A stretch of DNA of 21,351 nucleotides, taken from Actinomycetota bacterium (GTDB lineage: Bacteria; Actinomycetota; Actinomycetes; Streptosporangiales; Streptosporangiaceae). The notes beneath the pieces were generated by a model, which searched no databases, was not told the origin of the DNA, and saw only the letters and a list, made by a program, of their open reading frames with translations. The position numbers and the translations under genes are program-made. Shown one piece after another: positions 15,701-21,351 of the stretch. Positions within the stretch are counted from its first letter, which is position 1. Each line of letters opens with the position of its first letter. Location of the stretch: positions 1 to 21,351 of the forward strand of contig QGUZ01000060.1 in the NCBI GenBank assembly GCA_003242605.1. The letters run 5' to 3'.

Positions 15701-16013
15701 CGACGGCGACCTGTCGAGCCGCTGGTCGAGCGCGTACCGCGACGGCGAGTGGATCCAGGTGGACCTCGGCGCGGTGCGCACCGTGGCCCGGGTCGTGCTC
15801 CGCTGGGAGGCCGCGTACGGCAGGGCGTACCGGATCCAGGTCTCCCCCGACGGCGGCACCTGGACCACGGTGTACGCCACGGAGGACGGCGACGGCGGCG
15901 TGGACAACGTGTCCTTCGCCCCGGTGGACGCCCGCTACGTGCGCATGCAGGGGGTGCGGCGCGGCACCTCCTACGGCTACTCCCTCTACGAGTTCGAGGT
16001 CTACGCCCGCTGA
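12726..16013 (+). CDS. Secreted penicillin-acylase-family protein (peptidase S45, Ntn-hydrolase) with C-terminal discoidin domain
   Basis: Large exported amide hydrolase, 1095 residues. Signal peptide: LRRAIAVLSVAALAALG with a likely AAA cleavage near residue 31. Next come three GHAAAT repeats (40-57), then the alpha-subunit region (about 145-400: VTIVRDKAYGIPHITG, MFGAGYAAAQDRLWVMDLLR). After an Ala-rich linker, GMSNAVVIS gives Ser417, the expected autocatalytic cleavage site and N-terminal nucleophile of the beta chain; FGPQTGYFAPQ and the following strands fit S45. From about 968 a discoidin (F5/8 type C) domain follows (NLAKGAAATASS, AVDGDLSSRWSS, WIQVDLG), which usually binds carbohydrate or surface ligands. 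An upstream ATG at 12705 lacks a ribosome site; GGGGG lies 7 bases before 12726. Candidate substrates are beta-lactams, acyl-homoserine lactones or lipopeptides; sequence does not decide. Confidence 0.88.
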   Translation: MPAPLPPLRRAIAVLSVAALAALGLPVPAAAEAAAPAAAGHAAATGHAAATGHAAATAFSPDDYCLGQCLDILPPGQNGNATLVDILAHQALGTMPKHTGDQLAKYASLLAGYNGLTADRLERFFNDASFGVPPGQVASTVKPRSDVTIVRDKAYGIPHITGTTRAGTMFGAGYAAAQDRLWVMDLLRHVGRGELTSFAGGAPANRALEQSVWRNSPYTEADLEAQVERLRRMGDRGRLLYEDVTAYVAGINAYIDRCMANRNCPGEYVLTGHLDAVTNKGGPKHFTVTDLIAIAGVIGGLFGGGGGAEMQSALVRVAARARYGTAEGDRVWEAFRSRNDPETVLTLHDGQSFPFGDPPASATGVVLPDPGARPVDVTENETGSAVATDAAAAAATGPPALPELAGLMVDNARPGMSNAVVISAAKSADGHPIAVFGPQTGYFAPQLLMLQELSGPGIRARGASFAGLSMYVLLGRGVDYAWSATSSLQDITDTYALTLCEPDGTTPTVDSDHYLHEGRCVPMETLRKTNSWKPTVADPTPAGSYDLVIKRTRYGLVTWRGTVNGVPTAFTTLRSTYRHEADSAIGFQMFNDPGEMATAADFIESASHVSFAFNWFYVNATQAAYFMSGANPVRSPVSDPNLPMVADTAHEWSGYDPETNTADYHPPSAHPQAVDQDYLVSWNNKQAKDYGAADGNFSFGAVHRGDLLDRPIREALANGGRLDRAETVRIVAEAAVVDLRGRRVLPDLLRVIDSAPVTDPALADAVARLRAWERAGAKREETSPGSRRYAHADAIRIMDAWWPKLVAAQFRPGLGDELYRALVDALQIDEPPSGLMRGDVTDLPVSANEAQPHRGSAFQFGWWGYVSKDLRAVLGDPVQAPLPRRFCGDGTVAGCRAVLLDSLADALAEPATVTYPGDEVCAAGDQWCADAVRQAPLGGIGHPLISWQNRPTYQQVVSFPARRGEEVGNLAKGAAATASSRENLLHPPGKAVDGDLSSRWSSAYRDGEWIQVDLGAVRTVARVVLRWEAAYGRAYRIQVSPDGGTWTTVYATEDGDGGVDNVSFAPVDARYVRMQGVRRGTSYGYSLYEFEVYAR
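12843..12896 (+). repeat. Three exact 18-bp tandem repeats coding GHAAAT
   Basis: GGGCACGCGGCCGCCACC is repeated three times without mismatch (12843-12860, 12861-12878, 12879-12896), just after the predicted signal-peptide cleavage site. The unit is in frame, so copy-number change would only lengthen a flexible linker. Confidence 0.95.
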
Positions 16014-16022
16014 GGACGCGAA

Positions 16023-16058
16023 CCGGGGGAGGCGCGGAGTGCGCCGCGCCTCCCCCGG
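16023..16058. terminator. Hairpin terminator after the penicillin-acylase-family gene
   Basis: CCGGGGGAGGCGCGG (16023-16037) and CCGCGCCTCCCCCGG (16044-16058) form a perfect 15-bp stem with a 6-nt loop, 9 nt after the stop. It lies between convergent genes, so it may act in both directions. Confidence 0.75.
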
Positions 16059-16060
16059 GC

Positions 16061-16092
16061 ACGGCCGTCCCGCCGAGCGGCGGGGCGGCCGT
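16061..16092. terminator. Second hairpin, at the end of the lsr2-like gene
   Basis: ACGGCCGTCCCGCCG (16061-16075) pairs with CGGCGGGGCGGCCGT (16078-16092), one G-T wobble, over a 2-nt apex (effectively a larger loop after fraying). Its right arm touches the last base of the lsr2 stop codon, so it most likely ends transcription from the minus strand. Confidence 0.65.
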
Positions 16093-16502
16093 CAGGCTTC
16101 GGGCTGCGACTGTGTGGCCGTCCCCTGCGCCGCGTCGGCGGCCGGGCCGTCGGCGGCGGCGTCGGGGTGGGCGGCGATGAACTTCTCGATCACCTCGTCG
16201 GGGAGCTTGCCCCGCTCGGGAACCTCGATCCCCTGCTCACGCGCCCATGCGCGCACGTCGGTGAGCGTGTAGCCACGCAGCCGCGGAGAGGTGTCGGCGG
16301 TCTTCCGCCGCGAAGGCTTCTTCACCTCGCGGGAGCGCTCCAGCACCTCCTCGATGAACTGGAGGGCCTCGGTCAGCCGCCGCTGGTTGGCCTCGGAGAG
16401 ATCGATGGCGAAGGTCCGGTTCAGCAGCGAGAACTCGCGTCTCGCCACATCGTCGCCCTCGGAGCTGTCGAGGTCGTCAACCAGAATCACCTTCTGCGCC
16501 AC
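16092..16502 (-). CDS. lsr2: Lsr2-family nucleoid-associated protein
   Basis: H-NS-like protein of actinobacteria that bridges AT-rich DNA and silences foreign genes. 136 residues, longer than typical Lsr2 (about 105-115) owing to an Ala/Gln-rich tail (about 113-136). The N-terminal dimerisation part starts AQKVILVDDLD and contains RTFAIDLSEAN (29-39); the C-terminal DNA-binding part reads DVRAWAREQGIEVPERGKLPDEV (82-104). The AT-minor-groove motif of Lsr2, usually RGR, is RGK here (97-99). The GTG at 16502 begins exactly at the family N-terminus, with AAAGG 7 bases before it; the longer frame to 16622 adds unrelated residues. Most actinomycetes carry a canonical Lsr2 elsewhere, so this is probably a divergent paralogue (inference). 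Confidence 0.88.
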   Translation of the reverse strand: MAQKVILVDDLDSSEGDDVARREFSLLNRTFAIDLSEANQRRLTEALQFIEEVLERSREVKKPSRRKTADTSPRLRGYTLTDVRAWAREQGIEVPERGKLPDEVIEKFIAAHPDAAADGPAADAAQGTATQSQPEA

Positions 16503-16545
16503 GTGCTGCCCTTTCCAGGGTTCAGGGTCTGATCTGGACTGGGGC

Positions 16546-16551
16546 ATCTTA
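16546..16551 (-). promoter_or_regulatory. Possible -10 element for the lsr2-like gene
   Basis: TAAGAT on the minus strand, about 44 bp before the GTG, in the 166-bp gap behind the alcohol dehydrogenase gene. No convincing -35 stands at the expected distance. Confidence 0.3.
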
Positions 16552-16668
16552 CTGAGCACCGCGGACATGGTCGGGCGACTCGCCGTGCGCTCGGGCCTCC
16601 CGCCGCGCACGCCGCCCGCCACGCGCGTGCCGTACGCCCCGCGCTATCCCGGATGGACGCGCCGTGGC

Positions 16669-17787
16669 TCAGACGTCGTGGACGATGACGCCGCGGATCA
16701 GCTCGCCGCGGTCGAGCGCCTCGTAGCCCTCGTTGATCTCCTCGAGCCGGAACCTGCGGGTGATGAGCTCCTCGAGCTTGAGCCGCCCCTGCCGCCACAG
16801 CCGGAGCAGCCGCGGGATGTCGTACAGCGGGTTGCACATGCCGAACACGTGGCCCTGGATGCGCCGCTGCCAGCCGACGACCATCCCGTTGGCGGCGAGC
16901 CGGATGTGGTCCTCCGTGGAGTCGCCGACCGAGGTGATGGTGACCTGGCCGCCCTTGCCGACGATCGCCGCGGCCTGGGACACCACCTCGTGGGTGAGCA
17001 CGCCGACGGTGCAGATCGCGTGGTCGGCGAGCTGGCCGCGGGTGAGCTCGACCACCGCCTCGTGCGCCTCCTCGGCCCGCGCGAAGACGTGGGTCGCGCC
17101 GAACTCGAGCGCCTTGTCCCGCTTGAACCGCACCGGGTCGACCACGACGACGTTCGCGGCGCCCGCGTACGCCGCGCCCTGGACGGCGTTCATGCCCACG
17201 CCGCCGGCGCCGAAGATCACCACGGTGTCGCCCGCGCGCACCCCGGCCGCGTAGACCGCCGACCCCCACCCGGTCGGCACGCCGCAGCCGACGAGGCAGG
17301 CGATCTCGAACGGGATGTCGGGGTCGATGGGCACGCAGGAGGCCTGGGACACCACCGCGCGCTCGGCGAAGGTGCCGAGCATGCAGAACCCGCCGAGGTC
17401 GGCGCCCGAGTCGTCGTGGAACCGGAACGTGCCGTCGGCGAGCCTCCCGGTGACCATCTCCGCGCCCTGGTCGCACAGGTTCTGCCGCCCGGTGGAGCAG
17501 TACCGGCAGGTGCCGCAGGCGGGGATGAACGAGCAGACCACGTGGTCGCCCACCTTCACCCGGGTCACTCCGGGGCCCACGGCCTCGACCACGCCGGCGC
17601 CCTCGTGCCCGCCGACGAGGGGCAGCCGTCCCACGCTGTGGCCGGTGCGCAGGTGCTCGTCGGAGTGGCACATGCCGGAGGCGTGGAACCGGATCCGGAC
17701 CTCGCCCTCCTTTGGCTCGTCCAGCTCGAGCTCGGTGATCTCCCAAGGCGCGCCAGTGGTGCGGATTACCGCCGCTTTGGTTCTCAT
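16669..17787 (-). CDS. NDMA-dependent alcohol dehydrogenase, zinc-binding MDR family (Rxyl_3153 type)
   Basis: Medium-chain zinc alcohol dehydrogenase, 372 residues. Catalytic zinc ligands Cys40 (GMCHSDEH), His61-Glu62 (GGHEGAG) and Cys168 (VGCGVPTGWGS) are present, as is the structural zinc site Cys91, Cys94, Cys97, Cys105 and the NAD motif GAGGVGMN (193-200). The full-length pattern (KAAVIRTTGAPWEI, FIPACGTCRYC, GTFAERAVV) matches the actinobacterial group assayed with N,N-dimethyl-4-nitrosoaniline, which holds its nicotinamide tightly and is linked to mycofactocin as electron carrier (family knowledge). No mycofactocin gene is in the window. The ATG at 17787 lacks a clear ribosome site, but no good alternative start lies nearby. 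Divergent from padR, 325 bp away; lsr2 lies 166 bp downstream. Confidence 0.9.
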   Translation of the reverse strand: MRTKAAVIRTTGAPWEITELELDEPKEGEVRIRFHASGMCHSDEHLRTGHSVGRLPLVGGHEGAGVVEAVGPGVTRVKVGDHVVCSFIPACGTCRYCSTGRQNLCDQGAEMVTGRLADGTFRFHDDSGADLGGFCMLGTFAERAVVSQASCVPIDPDIPFEIACLVGCGVPTGWGSAVYAAGVRAGDTVVIFGAGGVGMNAVQGAAYAGAANVVVVDPVRFKRDKALEFGATHVFARAEEAHEAVVELTRGQLADHAICTVGVLTHEVVSQAAAIVGKGGQVTITSVGDSTEDHIRLAANGMVVGWQRRIQGHVFGMCNPLYDIPRLLRLWRQGRLKLEELITRRFRLEEINEGYEALDRGELIRGVIVHDV

Positions 17788-18038
17788 ACGCGGCGAGCGT
17801 ACTTTTCGCCGACAAGATTGTCCATAATCTCGCAAACTTTTGAGCCGCCATTCCGAAACAGCCCGCTGACCAGCGCGGATTCGGCACGCGCAGCGGGACG
17901 GTGACGCGGAGTCCACCGATCCTAGGCCTGCCGGACCCGCGCGGCGAAGGCCCTGCGCGGCCCGCCGGCCCGGCCCGTTCGCGCCGTCGCGCCGCGGCTT
18001 CGCCGACCGCCCGGCCCGAGCCTCGGAGGCGTGAGCCG
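17788..18038. promoter_or_regulatory. Upstream region of the alcohol dehydrogenase, with inverted repeats
   Basis: Part of the 325-bp gap between the divergent dehydrogenase and padR genes. The first 75 bases next to the dehydrogenase are AT-rich and contain three inverted repeats: CGGCGA/TCGCCG (17791-17796, 17806-17811), GACAA-GA-TTGTC (17811-17822) and AGATT-GTCCAT-AATCT (17815-17830). They may be operators; I see no clean promoter hexamers for the dehydrogenase. Positions about 17930-18030 are plain GC-rich sequence with nothing recognisable. Confidence 0.35.
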
Positions 18039-18067
18039 TTGCGCGCGGGTATTTGCGTACGTATACT
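18039..18067 (+). promoter_or_regulatory. padR promoter
   Basis: TTGCGC (18039-18044), 17 bp, TATACT (18062-18067): the best -35/-10 pair in the window, 46 bp before the padR ATG. Confidence 0.6.
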
Positions 18068-18096
18068 CGCGGACGAGTAATCGCTGACGAGTGATC
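18064..18096. promoter_or_regulatory. Palindrome and direct repeats overlapping the padR -10, probable autoregulatory operator
   Basis: TACTCG-CGGA-CGAGTA (18064-18079) has perfect 6-bp arms and shares bases with the -10. GACGAGTAATC (18072-18082) recurs as GACGAGTGATC (18086-18096), a 14-bp period. PadR regulators often repress their own promoter; this is not the ATGT-N8-ACAT box of the well-studied members. Confidence 0.5.
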
Positions 18097-18112
18097 CAGG
18101 GAGAGGCGGCGC

Positions 18113-18760
18113 ATGGCGAAGCGGCGGAAGGTCGGCAACCTGCTCGCGCTCGCGGTGCTCGCCGCGCTCGTGCAGCGGCCGATGCACCCCTACGAGATCG
18201 CCACGGCCCTGCGCGGCTGGGGCAAAGAGCAGGACATGGATTTCAAGTGGGGGTCGTTCTACACGGTCATCCGCAACTTGGCCAAGCACGGCCTGATCGT
18301 GGCCGTGGAGAGCGCCCGCGAAGGCCGCCGCCCCGAGCGCACCGTGTACCGCATCACCGAGGCGGGCCGCGAGGAGCTGGTGGACTGGACGCGCGAGCTG
18401 ATCTCGACGCCGATGCACGAGCGGCCGCGCTTCCGGGCCGGCCTGTCGGTGATCGCCGCCCTCCATCCGGACGAGGCCGCCGAGCTGCTGCGGCGGCGGC
18501 TGGGGCTGCTGGAGGAGGGCATCGCGGCCGACCGCGCGTCGCTCGCCGAGGAGGCCCGCACCATCCCCCGCCTGTTCCTCGTGGAGAACGAGTACGACCT
18601 CGCGCTCAAGGAGGCGGAGGCGGCCTGGATCCGCTCGCTGCTCGCCGATCTGGAGTCGGGCGCGTTCCCCGGGCTCGACGCCTGGCGGGCGGTACACGAG
18701 ACCGGCGAGATGCCGGCCGAGCTCAGCGCCCTCGCGGAGCGCAGCCGCTCCGACGAGTGA
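18113..18760 (+). CDS. PadR-family transcriptional regulator
   Basis: 215 residues: an N-terminal winged helix (about 8-90: ALAVLAALVQRPMHPYEIATAL, then the recognition part DFKWGSFYTVIRNLAKHGLI at 43-62, the wing RRPERTVYRIT at 72-82, and EAGREEL) and a long helical C-terminal dimerisation region (about 100-200) of the larger subfamily-1 type. ATG 18113 has GGGAGAGG upstream. Effector unknown; phenolic acids and antibiotics are known for relatives. It carries a good promoter with an overlapping palindrome and is followed 158 bp later by an FAD monooxygenase on the same strand, its most likely target along with itself. The divergent alcohol dehydrogenase could also be a target. Confidence 0.92.
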   Translation: MAKRRKVGNLLALAVLAALVQRPMHPYEIATALRGWGKEQDMDFKWGSFYTVIRNLAKHGLIVAVESAREGRRPERTVYRITEAGREELVDWTRELISTPMHERPRFRAGLSVIAALHPDEAAELLRRRLGLLEEGIAADRASLAEEARTIPRLFLVENEYDLALKEAEAAWIRSLLADLESGAFPGLDAWRAVHETGEMPAELSALAERSRSDE

Positions 18761-18767
18761 CGCAAAG

Positions 18768-18804
18768 GGGCCCTGGCGCGGTGCGGCAACACCCACCAGG
18801 GCCC
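18768..18804 (+). terminator. Composite hairpin between padR and the monooxygenase
   Basis: Outer stem GGGCCCTGG (18768-18776) with CCAGGGCCC (18796-18804); inner stem GGTG (18780-18783) with CACC (18790-18793) around CGGCAA. It begins 7 nt after the padR stop. Could be a padR terminator or an attenuator in the monooxygenase leader. Confidence 0.5.
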
Positions 18805-18918
18805 GGTCCTCGAACCGTACCTGGGAAGGCACCCGGCCCGAGGCTGGCACCCACGAGGATAGCCGGGGGCTCTCCCGGGTCGGTTCGTCCCCACACGACC
18901 GACCACAGGAGACGCACC

Positions 18919-20124
18919 ATGACCGCGATCAGGAAGGCGATTGTCGTCGGCGGCGGCATCGCCGGCCCGGTGACGGCCCTCGCCCTGCACAAGGCGGGCA
19001 TCGAGGCCGCCGTCTACGAGGCGTACCCGAGCACGGCGGACGGCGTCGGCGGCACGCTCGCGCTCGCCCCCAACGGCCTGGCGGCCCTGCGCATCTTCGG
19101 CGCGGACGAGGCGGTGCGCGCGGCCGCCACCCCGATCAATCGCACCGTGATGGCGCTGGGGCGCAGCCGGATCGAACTGCCGGTGCTGCCCGACCTGCCG
19201 CCGCTGCAGGTGGTGCACCGCAGCGACCTCTACCGCATCCTGCACGACCTGGCGCTCGCCGAGGGCGTCGAGATCACGTACGGCAAGCGCCTGGTCGACG
19301 CCCGGAACACGGCGACCGGCATCACCGCGGTGTTCGCCGACGGCACCACCGCCACCGGCGATGTGCTCATCGGGGCCGACGGCATCCACTCCACCGTGCG
19401 CCGGCTGATCGACCCGAACGCGCCCGGCCCTAACTTCACCGGCCTGCTCGGCTTCGAGTCGGTGGCCCGGCACACGGTCGACGTCCCGCCCGGCACGATG
19501 ACCTTCGCGTACGGCAAGGGCGGCTACTACCTGTACTGGCGGGAGCCGGGCGGCGGCACCCGGTGGGGCGTGAACCTGCCGCACGAGCGGCCGATGTCGC
19601 TCACCGAGGCGCGTCAGGTTCCCCCCAAGGTGTGGCTCGACAAGCTGCGCGCCACCTTCGCGGACGACGACCCCGGCGCCGAGCTCATGCTCTCCAGCCG
19701 CCCCGAGGAGCTGCTCGTCACCGGGTCGCTGCACATCATGCCGCGGGTCCCGCACTGGCACCGCGGCCGGATGGTGCTCGTCGGCGACGCGGTGCACGCG
19801 CCGTCGAACAGCTCGGGGCAGGGCGCCTCGCTCGCCATCGAGAGCGCGGTGCAGCTCGCCCGCTGCCTGCGCGACCTGCCGGACGTGCCCGCCGCGTTCG
19901 CCGAGTACGAGCGGCTGCGGCGCGGCCGGGTCGAGGGGGTCGCGGCCCGCGCGGCGCGGATCAACCGCACCAAGGCCCCCGGCCCGATCGCCGGCGCGAT
20001 CATGCCGGTGCTCATGCGGATCATGCTGAAGACCGTGCTCAACCCGGAGAAGATGCTCGCGCCCGAGCAGCGCTACGTGATCGACTGGGACGCGCCGGTG
20101 GCGGCGGCCCCGGCCCTGCGCTGA
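18919..20124 (+). CDS. FAD-dependent monooxygenase (PHBH/TetX-like, group A)
   Basis: Single-component flavin hydroxylase, 401 residues, using NAD(P)H and oxygen on an aromatic or polycyclic substrate. The Rossmann motif GGGIAG is at 11-16, the DG motif in GADGIHSTVRRL has Asp154, and the FAD-ribose GD motif LVGDAVHAPS has Asp290, followed by SGQGASLAIESA. These three fix the family; the substrate is open (salicylate-like compounds, tetracycline-type drugs or a secondary metabolite). AGGAG lies 7 bases before the ATG at 18919. No membrane segment or signal is obvious, although MPVLMRIMLKTVL near the C-terminus is hydrophobic. The upstream padR gene suggests substrate-induced expression for detoxification or catabolism (inference). 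A hairpin terminator follows. Confidence 0.9.
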   Translation: MTAIRKAIVVGGGIAGPVTALALHKAGIEAAVYEAYPSTADGVGGTLALAPNGLAALRIFGADEAVRAAATPINRTVMALGRSRIELPVLPDLPPLQVVHRSDLYRILHDLALAEGVEITYGKRLVDARNTATGITAVFADGTTATGDVLIGADGIHSTVRRLIDPNAPGPNFTGLLGFESVARHTVDVPPGTMTFAYGKGGYYLYWREPGGGTRWGVNLPHERPMSLTEARQVPPKVWLDKLRATFADDDPGAELMLSSRPEELLVTGSLHIMPRVPHWHRGRMVLVGDAVHAPSNSSGQGASLAIESAVQLARCLRDLPDVPAAFAEYERLRRGRVEGVAARAARINRTKAPGPIAGAIMPVLMRIMLKTVLNPEKMLAPEQRYVIDWDAPVAAAPALR

Positions 20125-20144
20125 GCCCGGGCGAACGCGACCTG

Positions 20145-20173
20145 AGGCGGCGCGGCACCTCGCCGCGCCGCCT
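20145..20173 (+). terminator. Terminator after the monooxygenase
   Basis: AGGCGGCGCGG (20145-20155) and CCGCGCCGCCT (20163-20173), perfect 11-bp stem, 7-nt loop, followed after a few bases by GTTTTCC. Located 20 nt after the stop. The remaining intergenic stretch to about 20362 becomes AT-rich toward the next gene and probably holds its promoter. Confidence 0.75.
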
Positions 20174-20362
20174 TCGGCGTTTTCCGCGGCGGGACGGGCG
20201 AGCGCCGGGGACGGGGCCGCCGCCACTTTTCGCCGCCGCTCCCCCACCGCCCGCGCCGCTTCACCCTTGCCCACGGCGGGAATCAAATGCCGGATTCGGT
20301 CGGGCCGCAATTCCCGGACATTCACCATTTACCTCGATGTTCAATGCCCACTTATCAAAGTC

Positions 20363-21351
20363 GTGGTCACAGGCCGCATCGAGGTGAGAGCCTGGCAAAT
20401 TGTGGCGGACAGGGTGACCCGGGAACTGGAGGCCGGGTTATCGCGAATTGTCAAGCTGGCTGAGGAACACGCGTACGCGCTCGACAACCCCGCGCGGGCG
20501 ATGGCGGCGAACGCGTGGGTCGGCGGCGGCGCCCCCGTTTTCGCCCGGGCGCTCGAAGGACGGCGCACCGGGCTGCAGCAGGCGTTCACCGCGGCCGCGG
20601 AGGCGGTCGCCGAGCAGATCCGCCGCCTCGGCGGGCAGGCGTCCGCGCCGCGGTTCGTCAGCCACGTCAGCGTCGCCTCGGCGGTGCCCGGCCGCTTCTC
20701 CGGCATGGACGTCGGCGTCATGACCCGGCTCGTCGCCGACCTCGACCGGGCCGCCCGGGAGCTTCCCCGGGCCGGGCAGCGGCTCGTCGAGGAGCTCACC
20801 GCGCTCAGCGTCGTCGCCACCCCCGGGCGGCAGGTCGCCGAGACCGGCCTCTGGGCGCAGCAGCAGGTGACCGACCTGCGCCGGCGGCTCGCCGTACTGC
20901 AGCGGGAGCACCCGGACGGCACGGCCTCGCGGGCGTCGGCCGCGTTCGGCCTGTTCGGCGGCCACGCCCCCGACCCGGACGGCGTCGGCGCGCTCACCGC
21001 CGCCGCGGCCACCGGCGACCGCGCTGCCCTGGGCAGGCTGCTCGAGCTCCAGGCGACCGGCAAGGACGCCACGCTGGCGTTCCGGCTCAACGCGTGGTGG
21101 CGCGGGCTCGACGAGCAGGCCCGCGACCGGCTCATCGCCACCGCGCCCGACCTGATCGGCCGCCTCAACGGGCTGCCCTCGGCCGTACGCGACCAGGCGA
21201 ACCGCCGCCACCTCGAGGCGCAGCGGCAGGCGATCATCGCCGAGCTCGCCCGCCTGCGCGCCTCGGCCGCCGACGCCGAGGCCCGGATCGCCGAGCTGGA
21301 GCTGAAGATGCGCCAGATCGCGGCCGTGGACCGGGCGCTCGCCCTGGGCGG
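20363..21351 (+). CDS. N-terminal part of a DUF1023-type alpha/beta hydrolase with ESX-like helical region, cut by the window edge
   Basis: At least 329 residues, open at the right end. The readable part is almost entirely helical and Ala/Arg/Glu-rich, including EVRAWQIVADRVTREL near the start. At 245-275 it has WWRGLDEQARDRLI, then APDLIGRLNGLPSAVRDQAN, the segment that in actinobacterial DUF1023 proteins leads into the alpha/beta hydrolase domain. A coiled coil follows (about 281-325: AELARLRASAADAEARIAEL). The catalytic domain itself would lie beyond the edge. The start is uncertain: GTG at 20363 is the most upstream reasonable codon, GTG 20384 and 20402 are alternatives, and none has a good ribosome site; TATCAA at 20353-20358 could be a -10 for a leaderless message. 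Function of the family is not established. Confidence 0.7.
   Translation, partial: MVTGRIEVRAWQIVADRVTRELEAGLSRIVKLAEEHAYALDNPARAMAANAWVGGGAPVFARALEGRRTGLQQAFTAAAEAVAEQIRRLGGQASAPRFVSHVSVASAVPGRFSGMDVGVMTRLVADLDRAARELPRAGQRLVEELTALSVVATPGRQVAETGLWAQQQVTDLRRRLAVLQREHPDGTASRASAAFGLFGGHAPDPDGVGALTAAAATGDRAALGRLLELQATGKDATLAFRLNAWWRGLDEQARDRLIATAPDLIGRLNGLPSAVRDQANRRHLEAQRQAIIAELARLRASAADAEARIAELELKMRQIAAVDRALALG

Noticed and set aside
20277..20316. CGGGAAT/ATTCCCG inverted repeat before the last gene
   Set aside because: The arms are only 7 bp with a loop of about 26 nt; too weak to call as a structure.
20337..20346. ATG codons at 20337 and 20344 as starts of the last gene
   Set aside because: Both are in other frames than the DUF1023-type reading frame.

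Overview
The window is very GC-rich (roughly three quarters G+C, strong G/C preference at third codon positions) and reads as the chromosome of a filamentous actinomycete. Gene order and protein sequences suggest a Streptosporangiales-type organism; the genus is not determinable from sequence reading alone. Lsr2, PadR, an NDMA-dependent alcohol dehydrogenase and a DUF1023-type protein all fit an actinobacterium.

Left part (1-8325, all minus strand): arginine biosynthesis. Transcription runs argC-argJ-argB-argD-argF-argR, with ATGA overlaps at argJ/argB and argD/argF and gaps of only a few bases at argB/argD and argF/argR. A 252-bp gap follows and then argH, with a 3-methyladenine DNA glycosylase gene (mpg) 6 bp behind it. 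argG, which lies between argR and argH in the classical actinobacterial argCJBDFRGH order, is absent. A TGCATA-CC-TATGCA palindrome in front of argC is the likely ArgR operator. The distal half of mpg, at the window edge, becomes abnormally G/C-rich and its protein sequence degenerates, so the first ~350 bases should be treated with caution.

Middle (8326-12610): a divergent intergenic region carries the argC control signals and a separate TetR-type palindrome in front of an acyl-CoA ligase (AMP-binding) gene on the plus strand. Next come a small OsmC-like protein lacking its second cysteine and a convergent metallo-beta-lactamase-fold hydrolase of the NAPE-PLD/UlaG type. Upstream of the hydrolase is a dense set of palindromes and a strong hairpin, then a frameshifted Uma2-family pseudogene.

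Right part (12611-21351): a large secreted penicillin-acylase-family (S45 Ntn-hydrolase) protein with a C-terminal discoidin domain. It is separated by two back-to-back hairpins from a convergent lsr2-like gene and an NDMA-dependent, zinc-binding alcohol dehydrogenase. Divergent from the latter is a padR regulator with a good promoter and an overlapping palindrome, followed by an FAD-dependent monooxygenase that is its plausible target. The window ends inside a DUF1023-type (ESX-like helical N-terminus plus alpha/beta hydrolase) gene.

I see no CRISPR array, rRNA, tRNA, insertion sequence or prophage. Most genes are known families; the more unusual points are the regulatory sites, degenerate genes and altered active-site or binding residues listed under findings. 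I did not find convincing evidence of a wholly new multi-gene system.
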